Numbered from the stretch's first letter, positions 1 to 7,451 are shown. The stretch: DNA of 8,989 bases from an uncultured Collinsella sp. (GCA_902494815.1 CABUVB010000062.1:1-8989); one strand, 5' to 3'. A program made the numbers and translations. The notes: a model not told the origin generated them from the letters alone.

Positions 1-2100
1 CGTCGCCCTGTCGTATGTCACGCCGCCCGCCGTGCCGGCGACCTCGCGCAGCTCATAGCTGTGCGTGCCGGGCGCGGTGTAGGCGACGGGGCTGAGAGCG
101 ACCGTGCCGTCGGCGGCGTTCTTGCCCGTTGCCGCGACGCTCTCACTGCCGTCGGCGGCAATCTCGACCAGCTGGAACTCGAACTCGCCCTCGGCCAGGT
201 CACGGCCCTTGAGCTTCTTGTTCACCGTGATCTGGTCGGTGACGGAGCTCGGCGTCGGGTTCACGCCGTAGGTGTTGGTGAACTCGAACGCGCCCTTGCC
301 CTCGGGCGTGCCCTCTGCGGGCAGGACCTCCGCGGCGAGCGTGCCCGCGTTGGTGTCCTCGACCACCTTGACCGCGAAGGTCCTGATCACCGTCGCGTCA
401 TTGACCACGCCGTCGACCGAGCCGGACTCGCTCACCCGGTAGGCGAACGTCTTGGTGCGCAGGCCGTCGCCGTCGATCTCGACGTCGTCGAGGTCGCTCG
501 GCTGCTTGAACGTGACGCGGCCCAGCACGACATTGCCGGCGGCGTCGTTGGTCGCCTCGGTCACCGTCTTGCCGGAGGCGTCGACCGGTGCGGGCGCGCC
601 GTCCAGCGGCTCAATCTTAAAGGTGTACTTGCCCGCGATGTCGGCCTGCGTGAGGCCGAGTCCGGCCTGGCCGAACGCCAGCGTCTTGGTGCCCGCGAGG
701 TCGACTGTCGCCTCGTTGGTGCCATAGCCGTTCACGAACGACAGCGCGCCGTCGGAGCCCTCGGGATAGACCACGGCAGTGTCCAGCCCGCCCCTGCCGT
801 TATCGGTCACCTTGACCGTGATGTCGAAGCTCGAGGCGGACGCCGTCACGCCCGCGGGCAGCCGGTCCGTGCCGTCCTCGGATACGGTATAGGGAATGAC
901 CCAAGAGCCATCGGCAGCCATGGTGGCGATGCCGTCCGCCACCATCTGCTCGAGCGCGTCAGTAGTGTAGGCGATGGGCGAGAACGCGAGCCCCGCGGCC
1001 TCGCCGTCGCCGGAGGCCCGGTTGGACGCGGTCGCGACCACGTCGCCCCGGGCATCCCGGACGGAGAACGAGAACTCGCCCGCCGCCGCGGCGCGGCCCG
1101 TCAGCGTCTTGGTGGCATTAATTGCCACGTTGCCCTCGCCGCCGAGCGTTCCGGTGGCCTCGTAGGAGTTCTCGAACGCGACCGTCACGGGCGCAGGCGT
1201 CGCCGTGACGTCATCTGCCGTGGAGACCTCGCTGCGGGCGACCTCGACACCGTCCTTGGCAACTGTGGTCGTGACCGTGAGCTTGCCCGTCGCGGCATCG
1301 TAGGCGGGCGCGATGGTCACCGTGCGCGGCGCGGTGTCGTTGGCGTGGCCCTCGCCGCCGAGCTTGGTCTCGGTGACGGTGAAGCTGTAGGTCTTGCCCG
1401 CATCGGCGTCGGTGAACCTCACGTCGCTGCCCGCAGCACCGCCGACGAGGTCGATCAGGTCGGCCTTCCCATCGTCAGCCGCGGCCACGGCGTGGGCGTC
1501 CTTGTCGGTCTTGAGGCCGAGCTTGGCGGCCGTCTCGGCGTCGGCGGTCACGGTGAAGGCGAACTGCCCCGCCTCCATGGCGCGGCCGGAGAGCGTCTTG
1601 GACAGGCGCACGCCCGCACGGGCCGAGTAGTCGAGCTCGGTCGTGTAGGTGTTGACGAAGTCGCCGCCGCTCACCTGCGCGATCGCGGGCGTCGTGGCCG
1701 TGAGGTTGCCGGAGCCGTCGTCGGTCACGGTCACCGTCATCGTGGCGGCGTGGCCGTCGTAGTCCACACCGGCGATGGCGGAGCCGTCATCGGGCCTGAC
1801 CTCGCGCACCGCGTAGGTGAAGGTCTTGGCGCGCACGCGCTTGCCGCCGACCTCGGCGAACCCGGCGTCCTTGATGTCATCAAGCGTGTAGCGGATGGGG
1901 CCGAAGTCGAAGGCGACCCTATCGCCCGCCTTGGTGCCGGCGGCGGCCGTCACGCTGACGGTCTTGGAGCCGTCGGCAGAGCCCTCGGGCATGGGAGCGC
2001 CGTCCTCGCCCGTGAGCGCGAACTGGAAACTGTCACCCTCCGCCCAGTCGCGGCCCTCGAGCGTCTTGGTGAAGAGCCCCGCGGTGGAGACGTCCCTGCC
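1..2100 (-). repeat. Array of at least five FctA/Spy0128-type pilin domains
   Basis: Approximate units (plus coordinates): 1636-2100, 1141-1635, 721-1140, 241-720 and a partial one at 1-240 that continues off the window. Each starts with a Lys motif: LFTKTLEGRDW, RLSKTLSGRAM, NATKTLTGRAA, LAGTKTLAFG, VNKKLKGRDL. Each has a Glu strand: YAVREV, FTVTET, YTVSED, YRVSES, YELREV. The four complete units end in an Asn motif: FVNTY, FENSY, FVNGY, FTNTY. In streptococcal pilins this trio makes a self-formed Lys-Asn isopeptide bond, so the array is expected to be a stiff, protease-resistant stalk. Units are diverged (140-165 residues), not recent copies. Confidence 0.85.
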
Positions 2101-5100
2101 CTCGGTGGCCGTACCGTACGTGTTGGTGAACGCCGCGGTCGCGCCGGCCTCGGTCACGGCGCCTTCGGCCTTGGAGCCGTCAGCCCCGTTAACAGCAGTC
2201 GTGTAGCCCTCGGCGGCGTCCTCGGTCACGGTGTAGTGCGCGCCCACGGGCAGGCCGGCGACGGTCTTCTCCCCGCCGTCCTTAAGCGTGAAGGTCGCCT
2301 TGCCATCCGCGAACGTCACGGCGTGCTCACCCTTGCCGAAGGTGCCGGAGACGGGCTCGCCGTCCCCGTCGGCCAGCGCGACCGTGAAGCCGAACTCGCG
2401 CTGGCTGTCGCCGCCGACGACCGTCTTCTTGACGGTGAGGCTGCCCGCGCGGGACACCTTATTATGGGTCGTCGTGGTCTGGAATTCGTTCTCCCCCACC
2501 TTGACCGTGGCGGTGTTGGAGATGTCATCGACCGTAGCGGCATCAGCAGAAACAATCACGTCGAAGCTCAACGTACCCGTAGCGCCTGCATTCTGTTGAC
2601 CGAGAGACCAGGTAAGGGTGCGCGTCGCGGCATCGTAGGCGGCGCCGTCGGCAGAGCCCTCAACATAGTCAACGCCCTTGGGCAGGACATCGGTCACCGT
2701 CACGTCGGCCGCCTGCGCGGCGCCCCTGTCGTCGACGCTGTTATTGGCCCAGCCGATGGTATAGGTGAGGGTATCGCCCACGCCCACCGGCTTGCCACCC
2801 ACATCGACCTTGGCGCCCGAGGCGTCCGCCTTGGTGACGGCCTTCGTGTTGTCGTGCGGCGTGAAGGTGTTAGTGAAAGTCTTCTTGCCCCGCTCGTTGG
2901 AGATCTCGGCCTTAAGGCCGGCGCCAGTCTGAGTCACCGCGACGTCGAAGGTGTAGGCATGCGCATCGTCCTCAATCAGGACATCGCCGTTTGCCTTCTC
3001 GGTCACGGTCGCGTGGTAGGTACCCAGATTGGTGAAGCTGAGCTCGCCAAAGGAAACCTTTCCGTCCTTGTCATTCTTCGCCTCGATTGGGTAGCCCTCG
3101 AGCACATTGCCCGCACCGTCGGTGAGGGAGAGCTCAAAGGTGAATTCCCCCTCCTGGAGGCCGGGCTTGCGGCCGCCCGCGAGCACCTTGGTGAGCTCGG
3201 GGACGGACGCCGTGGCGGGGGCGGGGTCGAAGGTGTTGGTGAAGGCGGCGGAGGAGACCTGGTCGGCCGAGATGGAGCCATCGGCCTTGGATCCCTCGGC
3301 TCCGTTCACCGCGGCCTTGTAGCCATCGGTGGCACGTTCGGTCACCGTGTAGGCGGTTCCCGCGGGCAGCCCCGTGATCCTCGCCGTCTGGCCATCTTTG
3401 AGCTTGAGGGTCGCCTTGCCGTCCTCGAACGTCGCGTCACCGTAGGCGCCGGATACTTTGCGGCCCGCGGCATCGGTGGCCTCAACCACAAACTTAAATA
3501 TCTTGTCCGCGTCGACCGCCAGGCCCTCGCGCGCCACGACGGTCTTGGAGACGTCGAGCTCGCCCGTCTTCAAAGTGTTGGTCACGGTGAAGCCGCGCTC
3601 GGCGTCGCCGGTGACCTCAGAGCTGTAGCCCTCGACGGCGTCCTCGGCCACGGCGTAGTCGATCACGGAGCCGGACTTGGAGTACTTGGCCAGGCCATCG
3701 AAGGAGCCCTTCCAGCCGTTGGACTCGCTGAGCTCGATCGGATCGCCGGTGGCCTTGCCGTCGGCGAGCAGGCGCACGGTGGCCTTCTCGGCCGCCGGGC
3801 CGACCCACTTCTTCTCGACGGGCACCGAGATTACGCTGTATTTATTGATGAACTCAAGCGTGTTGTCGGCGGGAATCTGTCCGTTCGCGGTCGCAACAAT
3901 CTTGCCCATGATGGTGTTGCCGGTTCCCGATTGCTCCTTACCGCCGACTTTGCGGCGGTAGAGGCTAAAACCGGCCGGAAGCGCCGACTCGTCGGCAGAG
4001 CCGGTCACAGTGTTAACGATGCTCGCCAGCACATTGCCACTGGATTCCTCGCCCTTAGTGGTGAGCTCGCTCACGCTATAGCTGTCGCCCTGCTTAAGGT
4101 CGTATACGCGAATGGCCTCGCCGGCCTTGATGGAATGGGTGCCGCCGTTCTTGAGCGTAAAGGAGTTGCCTACGGACTTGCCATTCGCATCGAATACGCG
4201 TGCCTCATAGCCCTCCTTGGAATCCGGCAGGGCGAACTTAAACGTAAACGTCAGATCGTTGCCGTTCGCATCCTTGGTGGGCGCGGTAAGGCCACTGTCC
4301 GCCGTCACGGTCTTAGTCACTTGCAGGCGTGCCACGCGACGATCGGTATACTGCACGGCCGTTGCCGTGGTAAAGAGATGATTGAGCTGAAGCGTGCCCA
4401 GATCGGTGCCATTGGTGGGCTCACCGTCTTGATAGAGGGCCATGCGGTTGATGCCCGCATCGGCAAAGATGGTCGCCAGCTGGCCGTTGCGGTCGCCACG
4501 GTCCTCGACATAACGCAGAACGGTCTTGGTGCCCTGCATCGCCTTGTCATAGCGCATGTGCACGTCCGCCAGAGAAGACGTCACCTGGCCCCATGTCAGG
4601 TTTCCCTTGGCATCTACGCCAGTTGCACTCTGCAGCTTGCCCTTGATGTGCGTAAGCGTGTTGTCGATGGAGCCGGGAGAGCCAAACTGCGCCAGGGAAG
4701 CAATCAGCGAACCCGGGCCGCTCATGCTGCGCACGCCGTCGTTCTCCTCACCGGCGTCCACGTATACGCCCGAATCATCCACGATTACCTTGGTGATAGT
4801 GTTGTTAATCTCATAACCATCCGGGCTTTTAGACTCACGCAGGTAGTACGTACCCTTGATAAGGGGTGCATGCTTTGTCGAATCGAGCGGGAAGCATGCA
4901 GCACCCTCAATGTCATACGGATAGGTCATGCCGTTTGCCTTCACGGTGTCATACGGCTCGGCACCCGATTTAATGGCATACGTGCTGGGGCTATCGCCGG
5001 TAACATCCTTGGCCTCGTACAGCTCAAACGTCGCGCCGTTCACGGGCTTGCCCAGGTCGTCAACCTTCTGCACAAACAGACGGTTCTGAACGTTGGTGAG

Positions 5101-5832
5101 GTGGATCACCGTAGAGAACTGCCTGTTTGTCATTTGATATTGGACCATGGAGGTGTTGTCGGTGGTTGCCTCCGCCAGAGACGATGCCGTGGTGTGATAC
5201 ACCGCCACGGTATATTCGGACTGGGACTTATCTTCCAACATGGCGGCGTACTTCTCGATATCGCCGGGCAGCGACCTGACCGTTACCTCATAGTCGCCCT
5301 TGGTGATGACGCCAAAGACGCTCGTATCTGCCGATTTGGCAGCTTCGACCGCGCCGGCAATGCCATGCGCAGAGCATAGCTTGTAGCCCTCGAGCGGATT
5401 GCCCGTGACCGCCGTCCATGCGCTTTCGTCCGTGTCACTCTTGCTCTTATCGGTGCGCTTGAGCACGACAGCAAAGGTCGTACCCGAGCTAATGGGTTTG
5501 TCCTTATTGTCTTTTGTTTCTTTGCTAAGGGAAATGGTCTCCTTAGCGGCCAGATAGCCGCCGTTCAGCCACATGCGGCTCCCCGTCCATGACTTGCCGT
5601 CGGCTGTTGTAACCGTTGTCTGCGGTGCAACCACCACGCCACCCGTGCCGCTCGCAGCTTTCTTGTATTGCAGATGCAGCTCACCTGGCGTTGCGGTAGT
5701 CGATGAGGTCAGGCTCGAGCGATATCCCACGGGCAGGCCAACCTCTTCGAGTACAAAGTAGTCGTGTCCCTCGGCATGCTGGTTATCGAACGAAAGAACG
5801 GAATCGTCCGACTTTCGAAGTATCAGCTGGCC
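1..5832 (-). CDS. Giant surface protein, stalk part (continuation in -1 frame; C-terminus outside window)
   Basis: Read in the frame whose codons end at base 1, this strand is open for 1944 codons from 5832 to the edge, and I found no stop when translating every line. It begins GQLILRKSDDSV, which completes the SpaA domain interrupted in the upstream frame, then runs through SpaA, DUF7601, Cna_B, FctA and DUF11-type domains (listed separately). Counting through the frameshift, it covers residues 451-2394. It has no start codon of its own close to the junction: the first are GTG 5730 and ATG 5574, both inside a domain, and neither gives a signal peptide, so a separate gene is unlikely. The only cysteines are at ~603 and ~763; none follow to residue 2394. 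No LPXTG motif is visible, so the wall anchor must lie beyond base 1. The expected role is a rigid extracellular stalk carrying the fibro-slime head. GC rises to about 70% near base 1. Confidence 0.88.
2101..2460 (-). repeat. DUF7601-type domain c (paralogue of domain b)
   Basis: Residues ~1575-1694. It opens with GSLTVKKTVVGGD, then FADGKATFTLKDGG, GLPVGAHYTVTED, GYTTAVNGADGSKA and AAFTNTYG. See domain b for the shared pattern. Confidence 0.8.
2461..2856 (-). other. DUF11/conserved-repeat-type domain
   Basis: Residues ~1443-1574. VTKADASG, VGVGDTLTYTIGWANN, VTVTDVLPKGVDYVEGS, TLTWSLGQQNAG and ISNTATVKVG are the strands typical of the DUF11/TIGR01451-like repeat found in many surface proteins. 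The usual role is structural. Confidence 0.8.
2857..3216 (-). other. FctA/Spy0128-type pilin domain 1
   Basis: Residues ~1323-1442. VPELTKVLAGGRKPGLQEGEF opens it (split here: VPELTKVLAGG and LQEGEFTFEL), then TYHATVTEK and TFTNTFTP. Lys in LTKVL, Glu in TVTE and Asn in FTNTF are in the usual isopeptide positions. It stands apart from the main FctA array, separated by a DUF11-type and a DUF7601 domain. Confidence 0.8.
3223..3570 (-). repeat. DUF7601-type domain b (paralogue of domain c)
   Basis: Residues ~1205-1320. It shares with the domain at 2101-2460 the order SKTVV / DGKATLKLKDG / GLPAGTAYTVTE / GYKAAVNGAEGSKA / AAFTNTF. The protein similarity is strong, but the two differ at many DNA positions and in loop lengths, so the duplication is old. 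Confidence 0.8.
3571..3840 (-). other. Cna_B-type domain
   Basis: Residues ~1115-1204. VPVEKKWVG is the hallmark first strand of Cna_B; TVRLLADGK, NGWKGSFDGLAKY, DYAVAEDAVEGYSSEV and GFTVTNTL follow in the family order. The Lys in EKKW, Glu in AVAED and Asn in TNTL are the likely isopeptide trio. Confidence 0.85.
3841..4332 (-). other. DUF7601-type domain a
   Basis: Residues ~951-1114. ARLQVTKTVTADSG opens the domain, followed by TFTFKFALPDSKEGY, SFTLKNGGTHSIKAGEAI, YSVSELTTKG and finally LEFINK. The order KTV / F-F-F / G..LK.G / SVSE / F-N matches this isopeptide-forming beta family. Confidence 0.7.
4333..4800 (-). other. Linker or unknown domain between SpaA-2 and the stalk
   Basis: Residues ~795-950. 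It opens with a strand pair (TKVIVDDSGVYVDAG), then a Gly/Ser/Pro-rich section (SMSGPGSLIASLAQFGSPGS) and a mixed segment with WGQVTSSLADVHMRYDKA, then NRMALYQDGEPTNGTDLG. No family is recognised. It marks the change from the head part to the repetitive stalk. Confidence 0.45.
4801..5082 (-). other. SpaA-like domain 2
   Basis: Residues ~701-794. The segment begins RLFVQKVDDLGKPVNGATFELY and ends GTYYLRESKSPDGYEINN. Lys ~706 in VQK and Glu ~783 in YLRE are in the expected places for isopeptide formation. The start is closely similar to that of SpaA-1 (KVD..G..VNGATF.LY), which points to an internal duplication. Confidence 0.85.
5083..5710 (-). other. Inter-domain region, not recognised
   Basis: Residues ~491-700 lie between the two SpaA domains. 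I do not recognise a family. The region carries a Gly/Val turn (GTGGVVVAP), a segment with W residues (SWTGSRMWLNGGY), a strand pattern SGTTFAVVLKRTDK, GDYEVTVRSLPGD and EYTVAVYHTT. The strand-like alternation suggests one or two Ig-like beta domains. The only cysteine is in KLCSAHG (~603). Confidence 0.5.
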
Positions 5833-5960
5833 CCGTCTTTCGTCGTGCCCTGAGCGACGAGCTCACCCTTATTCCAGTGTCCCTCGGCATCTGGTCCATC
5901 GGACTGGTACAGCTTGAAAGTTGCGCCATTGACTGCTTCGCCGTTTTGGTCGACCTTCGC
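5711..5960 (-). other. SpaA-like domain 1, interrupted by the frameshift
   Basis: Residues ~408-490 across the frame break. First half: AKVDQNGEAVNGATFKLYQS, then GELVAQGTTKDG. Second half in the -1 frame: QLILRKSDDSVLSF, then YFVLEEVGLPVGYRSS. Order and spacing match SpaA-type isopeptide domains: a K-D start, the GATFKLY strand, and the FVLEE strand carrying the catalytic Glu followed by a P-x-GY turn. That the fold is complete only when both frames are joined is the main evidence for a single gene. Confidence 0.85.
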
Positions 5961-7181
5961 GACCTCGGACGATGGCAGCGTGGTGAGGTTGAACTTAAGT
6001 TTCATGTTCGATGCGCCCGCGCCGCGCTCCAGATAGAAGAAGCTCAGCGTATGCTTGCTGCTGTCACAGAAGGTGTTGCCGGAGAAGTTAGAGGTATCTG
6101 CGCCGGCAGCTTTGAACTTTGCCTTGATGTTGGTTTTTTCGATTTCCTTCTCGGCTCCATTTGCACCGTCAATATGACCGACTTTTACTTCACCGTTAGC
6201 AAAGTTGATATCAAGCGTCGCCTTCTCGTGAATGCCACCCAGATCGCCCACGAGTACGCCATCGATGTACACCCATACGTCGTCGTCACCCGAGAACTCA
6301 AAGACCATGTCTTTGTTATCGGTGGTCTTGCCGCCCGCAGGCTGGACAAACTCTGTGGTCATGGACATGCCAAAGTGGTGGTTGAGGTTCGTGCTTCCAT
6401 CAATGATCTGCTTAGGGGAGAGGCTGTTGCCCCGCTCATCAAAAACCTTGTCAGCCGAGTCAAAGGGGAAGAACTGGCCCAGATTTGCATCTGATACGCC
6501 GCCCTTATATACGCCCGCCTTATCGTAGACGTTAAAGGAGTTGGTCGTGGAATTATATACGGCATAGTTGCCGTCAGAACCATACGAGTCGTAAACGTAA
6601 TAGCCATCCTTGAGCTGGAAAAGGCCCTTCACGTTGTTGTAGACGGCCTTGCCATTCTGCTTGCCGTTGGCCTGACTGTCGTTGTTAAAGAGATAGGCCA
6701 GCGATTCATCGGTGCAATCGCCTTTCGTGCCGTATGAGGCATAGGTGCCAGCCTTGATCTCGGGATAGCCATTCACCAGCGTTTTCTTCACAAATGGAAG
6801 ACGTCCAAAGCCGTCAATGCCGCTTCTGCCCGTCCACTTGTTAATGCCCGTGCCGCCACCACCATTGAACTTGAGCTGGTGATTTTTGTTGATGCCGGTG
6901 TCGTTATTGCCATTATAGTTGTTTATGTTGACGGACTTATCATTGGCGCCATCGACGACCCAATAGTCGAACAAATTGACCGTAGTGCCGGTGGGATTCA
7001 CCGTCTCCACAGTGTGGTTGCTAAGGGGAACTGTCTGGTCGGCCGACGCACTCGTCGCGCCAAACAAGAGCGCACACGCCGCCAGCGGGACGGTCAAAAT
7101 CCTCAGGACACGCTTTGCGGTATTGGTTTTCTTGCCAAAAGGCTTTAGCATTTCTCGAGCTCTCGCACACGCGCGATTCAT
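5823..7181 (-). CDS. Giant fibro-slime/SpaA surface protein, N-terminal part (frame breaks at residue 450)
   Basis: This is the N-terminal part of a very large secreted adhesin or pilin-like protein. Residues 1-47 are a Sec signal peptide: Arg/Lys-rich start, hydrophobic core VPLAACALLFGA, cleavage likely after SASA. Residues ~68-407 form a fibro-slime domain, with VNLFDYW near its start, GDDDVWVYIDG at 298-308 and a closing segment rich in FFYLERGAG. A SpaA-like domain begins at ~408 (AKVDQNGEAVNGATFKLY) and is cut in mid-fold by TGA, directly after GTTKDGAS. I chose ATG 7181 because GGGGAGGG lies 5 nt upstream; in-frame TTG 7286 and ATG 7202 lack good ribosome sites, and TTG 7286 would put a long non-signal extension ahead of the signal peptide. 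The missing half of the SpaA fold continues in the -1 frame, so this is best read together with 1-5832 as one gene. Base composition is lower in GC than the rest (about 43% in 6901-6960). Function is inferred: surface attachment or matrix binding. Confidence 0.88.
   Translation of the reverse strand: MNRACARAREMLKPFGKKTNTAKRVLRILTVPLAACALLFGATSASADQTVPLSNHTVETVNPTGTTVNLFDYWVVDGANDKSVNINNYNGNNDTGINKNHQLKFNGGGGTGINKWTGRSGIDGFGRLPFVKKTLVNGYPEIKAGTYASYGTKGDCTDESLAYLFNNDSQANGKQNGKAVYNNVKGLFQLKDGYYVYDSYGSDGNYAVYNSTTNSFNVYDKAGVYKGGVSDANLGQFFPFDSADKVFDERGNSLSPKQIIDGSTNLNHHFGMSMTTEFVQPAGGKTTDNKDMVFEFSGDDDVWVYIDGVLVGDLGGIHEKATLDINFANGEVKVGHIDGANGAEKEIEKTNIKAKFKAAGADTSNFSGNTFCDSSKHTLSFFYLERGAGASNMKLKFNLTTLPSSEVAKVDQNGEAVNGATFKLYQSDGPDAEGHWNKGELVAQGTTKDGAS
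5831..5834 (-). other. Frameshift site in a G4 run (CCCC on plus strand)
   Basis: The upstream frame reads GTTKDGAS then stops; the downstream frame reads GQLILRKSDDSV. One additional G gives KDGGQLIL and removal of two G gives KDGQLIL; both restore an uninterrupted SpaA domain. The heptamer around the junction (C GGG GCC) does not fit the classic X XXY YYZ slippery motif, and I see no obvious downstream pseudoknot, so programmed slippage is not the first choice. A sequencing or assembly indel, a recent mutation or a contingency switch are all possible. Confidence 0.85.
5961..6980 (-). other. Fibro-slime domain (head region)
   Basis: Residues ~68-407. The pattern matches fibro-slime domains: VNLFDYWVVD near the start, FEFSGDDDVWVYIDGVLVGDLGGIHEK in the core (split here as GDDDVWVYIDG at 298-308 and LVGDLGGIHEK), and HTLSFFYLERGAGASN ahead of the last strand. 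The DDD and ID acidic residues resemble the Ca-binding loop of PA14-like folds, which is an inference. Two cysteines, in KGDCTDES and NTFCDSS, could form a disulfide within the domain. This region is the likely ligand-binding part; the ligand cannot be read from sequence. Confidence 0.8.
7041..7181 (-). other. Sec signal peptide of the surface protein
   Basis: Residues 1-47. A long basic N-region (MNRACARAREMLKPFGKK, then NTAKRVLR) precedes a hydrophobic core LTVPLAACALLFG and a small-residue cleavage region ATSASA followed by DQT. The length is at the upper end for Gram-positive surface proteins. ATG 7151 inside it is an alternative start that would leave a shorter but still workable signal, but its upstream sequence is a poorer match to a ribosome site. 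Confidence 0.85.
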
Positions 7182-7186
7182 GAAGG

Positions 7187-7194
7187 CCCTCCCC
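7187..7194 (-). promoter_or_regulatory. Strong Shine-Dalgarno GGGGAGGG that fixes the start at 7181
   Basis: On the minus strand GGGGAGGG lies 5 nt before ATG 7181 (core GGAGG 6 nt before). No comparable match precedes the other in-frame starts, so it decides the start codon and gives a normal signal peptide. Confidence 0.85.
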
Positions 7195-7223
7195 AAATCC
7201 ATGAGGACGGCAAGCAGCGGCTC

Positions 7224-7229
7224 ATTATA
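7224..7229 (-). promoter_or_regulatory. Alternative -10 element TATAAT
   Basis: A perfect TATAAT on the minus strand within an AT-rich patch, 42 nt ahead of ATG 7181. A TTGCAT lies upstream at 7251-7256 but 21 nt away, too far for a good -35, and the hexamer at 17 nt is a poor match. It may be a second or activator-dependent promoter, or a chance AT patch. Confidence 0.35.
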
Positions 7230-7255
7230 TATGTGTCGTCGTCCCCATCGATGCA

Positions 7256-7286
7256 AATATACGCCCCCCCCCACGCAGAAACGCAA
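7256..7286 (-). promoter_or_regulatory. Candidate promoter with a G9 tract inside the spacer
   Basis: Minus strand: TTGCGT (7281-7286) as -35, a 19-nt spacer (7262-7280) and TATATT (7256-7261) as -10. The spacer contains nine consecutive G (plus 7264-7272). TATATT matches the consensus at five of six positions; TTGCGT matches only at TTG. The spacer is 2 nt longer than the 17-nt optimum. Transcription would start near 7249, leaving a leader of about 68 nt. Assignment is by eye only. Confidence 0.45.
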
Positions 7287-7298
7287 GGCAGGACATCG

Positions 7299-7442
7299 CT
7301 ATATGCTTAAAATTGTAGCAATTTGGGTGACCTGAAATTTCGCCTCGGGTTGCCACTCAGGCTCAAAATCGAACCACTCGCGCCATCGACATACCCCAGT
7401 AGGACAACTCGACCGGCAATCTTTATCCCCCACATCCCACAA
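7299..7442 (-). CDS. Possible small ORF or gene remnant (47 codons), hypothetical
   Basis: From TTG 7442 (or GTG 7433) to TAG 7299. The peptide looks protein-like in part: CRSSCPTGVCRW and REWFDFEPEWQPEAKF, with three Cys and many W/E residues. It has no ATG in frame and no clear ribosome site. Upstream its frame is closed by TAG inside the arm of the 7452-7521 palindrome. It could be the tail of a lost gene displaced by the palindrome, or chance. I recognise no family. It overlaps the region just ahead of the adhesin promoter. Confidence 0.2.
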   Translation of the reverse strand: MWDVGDKDCRSSCPTGVCRWREWFDFEPEWQPEAKFQVTQIATILSI

Positions 7443-7451
7443 AGTAGCTAG

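Noticed and set aside
61..5379. Plus-strand ORF of 1772 codons
   Set aside because: Its translation is low-complexity, rich in Arg, Gly, Val and His, and shows no domain. The opposite strand in the same codon register encodes clear SpaA, Cna_B and FctA domains.
5823..5845. Programmed -1 ribosomal frameshifting
   Set aside because: The junction C GGG GCC is not a standard slippery heptamer and no clear stimulatory structure was found by eye. Kept only as a remote option.
5703..6494. Plus-strand ORF of 263 codons opposite the fibro-slime part
   Set aside because: The minus strand encodes the fibro-slime domain with its GDDDVWVYIDG motif; the plus-strand translation shows no family features.
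7182..7286. Extended start of the surface protein at TTG 7286
   Set aside because: It would place 35 residues ahead of a normal signal peptide, has no ribosome site, and overlaps the candidate promoter. ATG 7181 has GGGGAGGG at the right distance.
7307..7435. ATG-started 42-codon ORF overlapping the remnant in another frame
   Set aside because: Its translation shows no protein-like pattern and no good ribosome site; the overlapping frame 7299-7442 is the more protein-like of the two.
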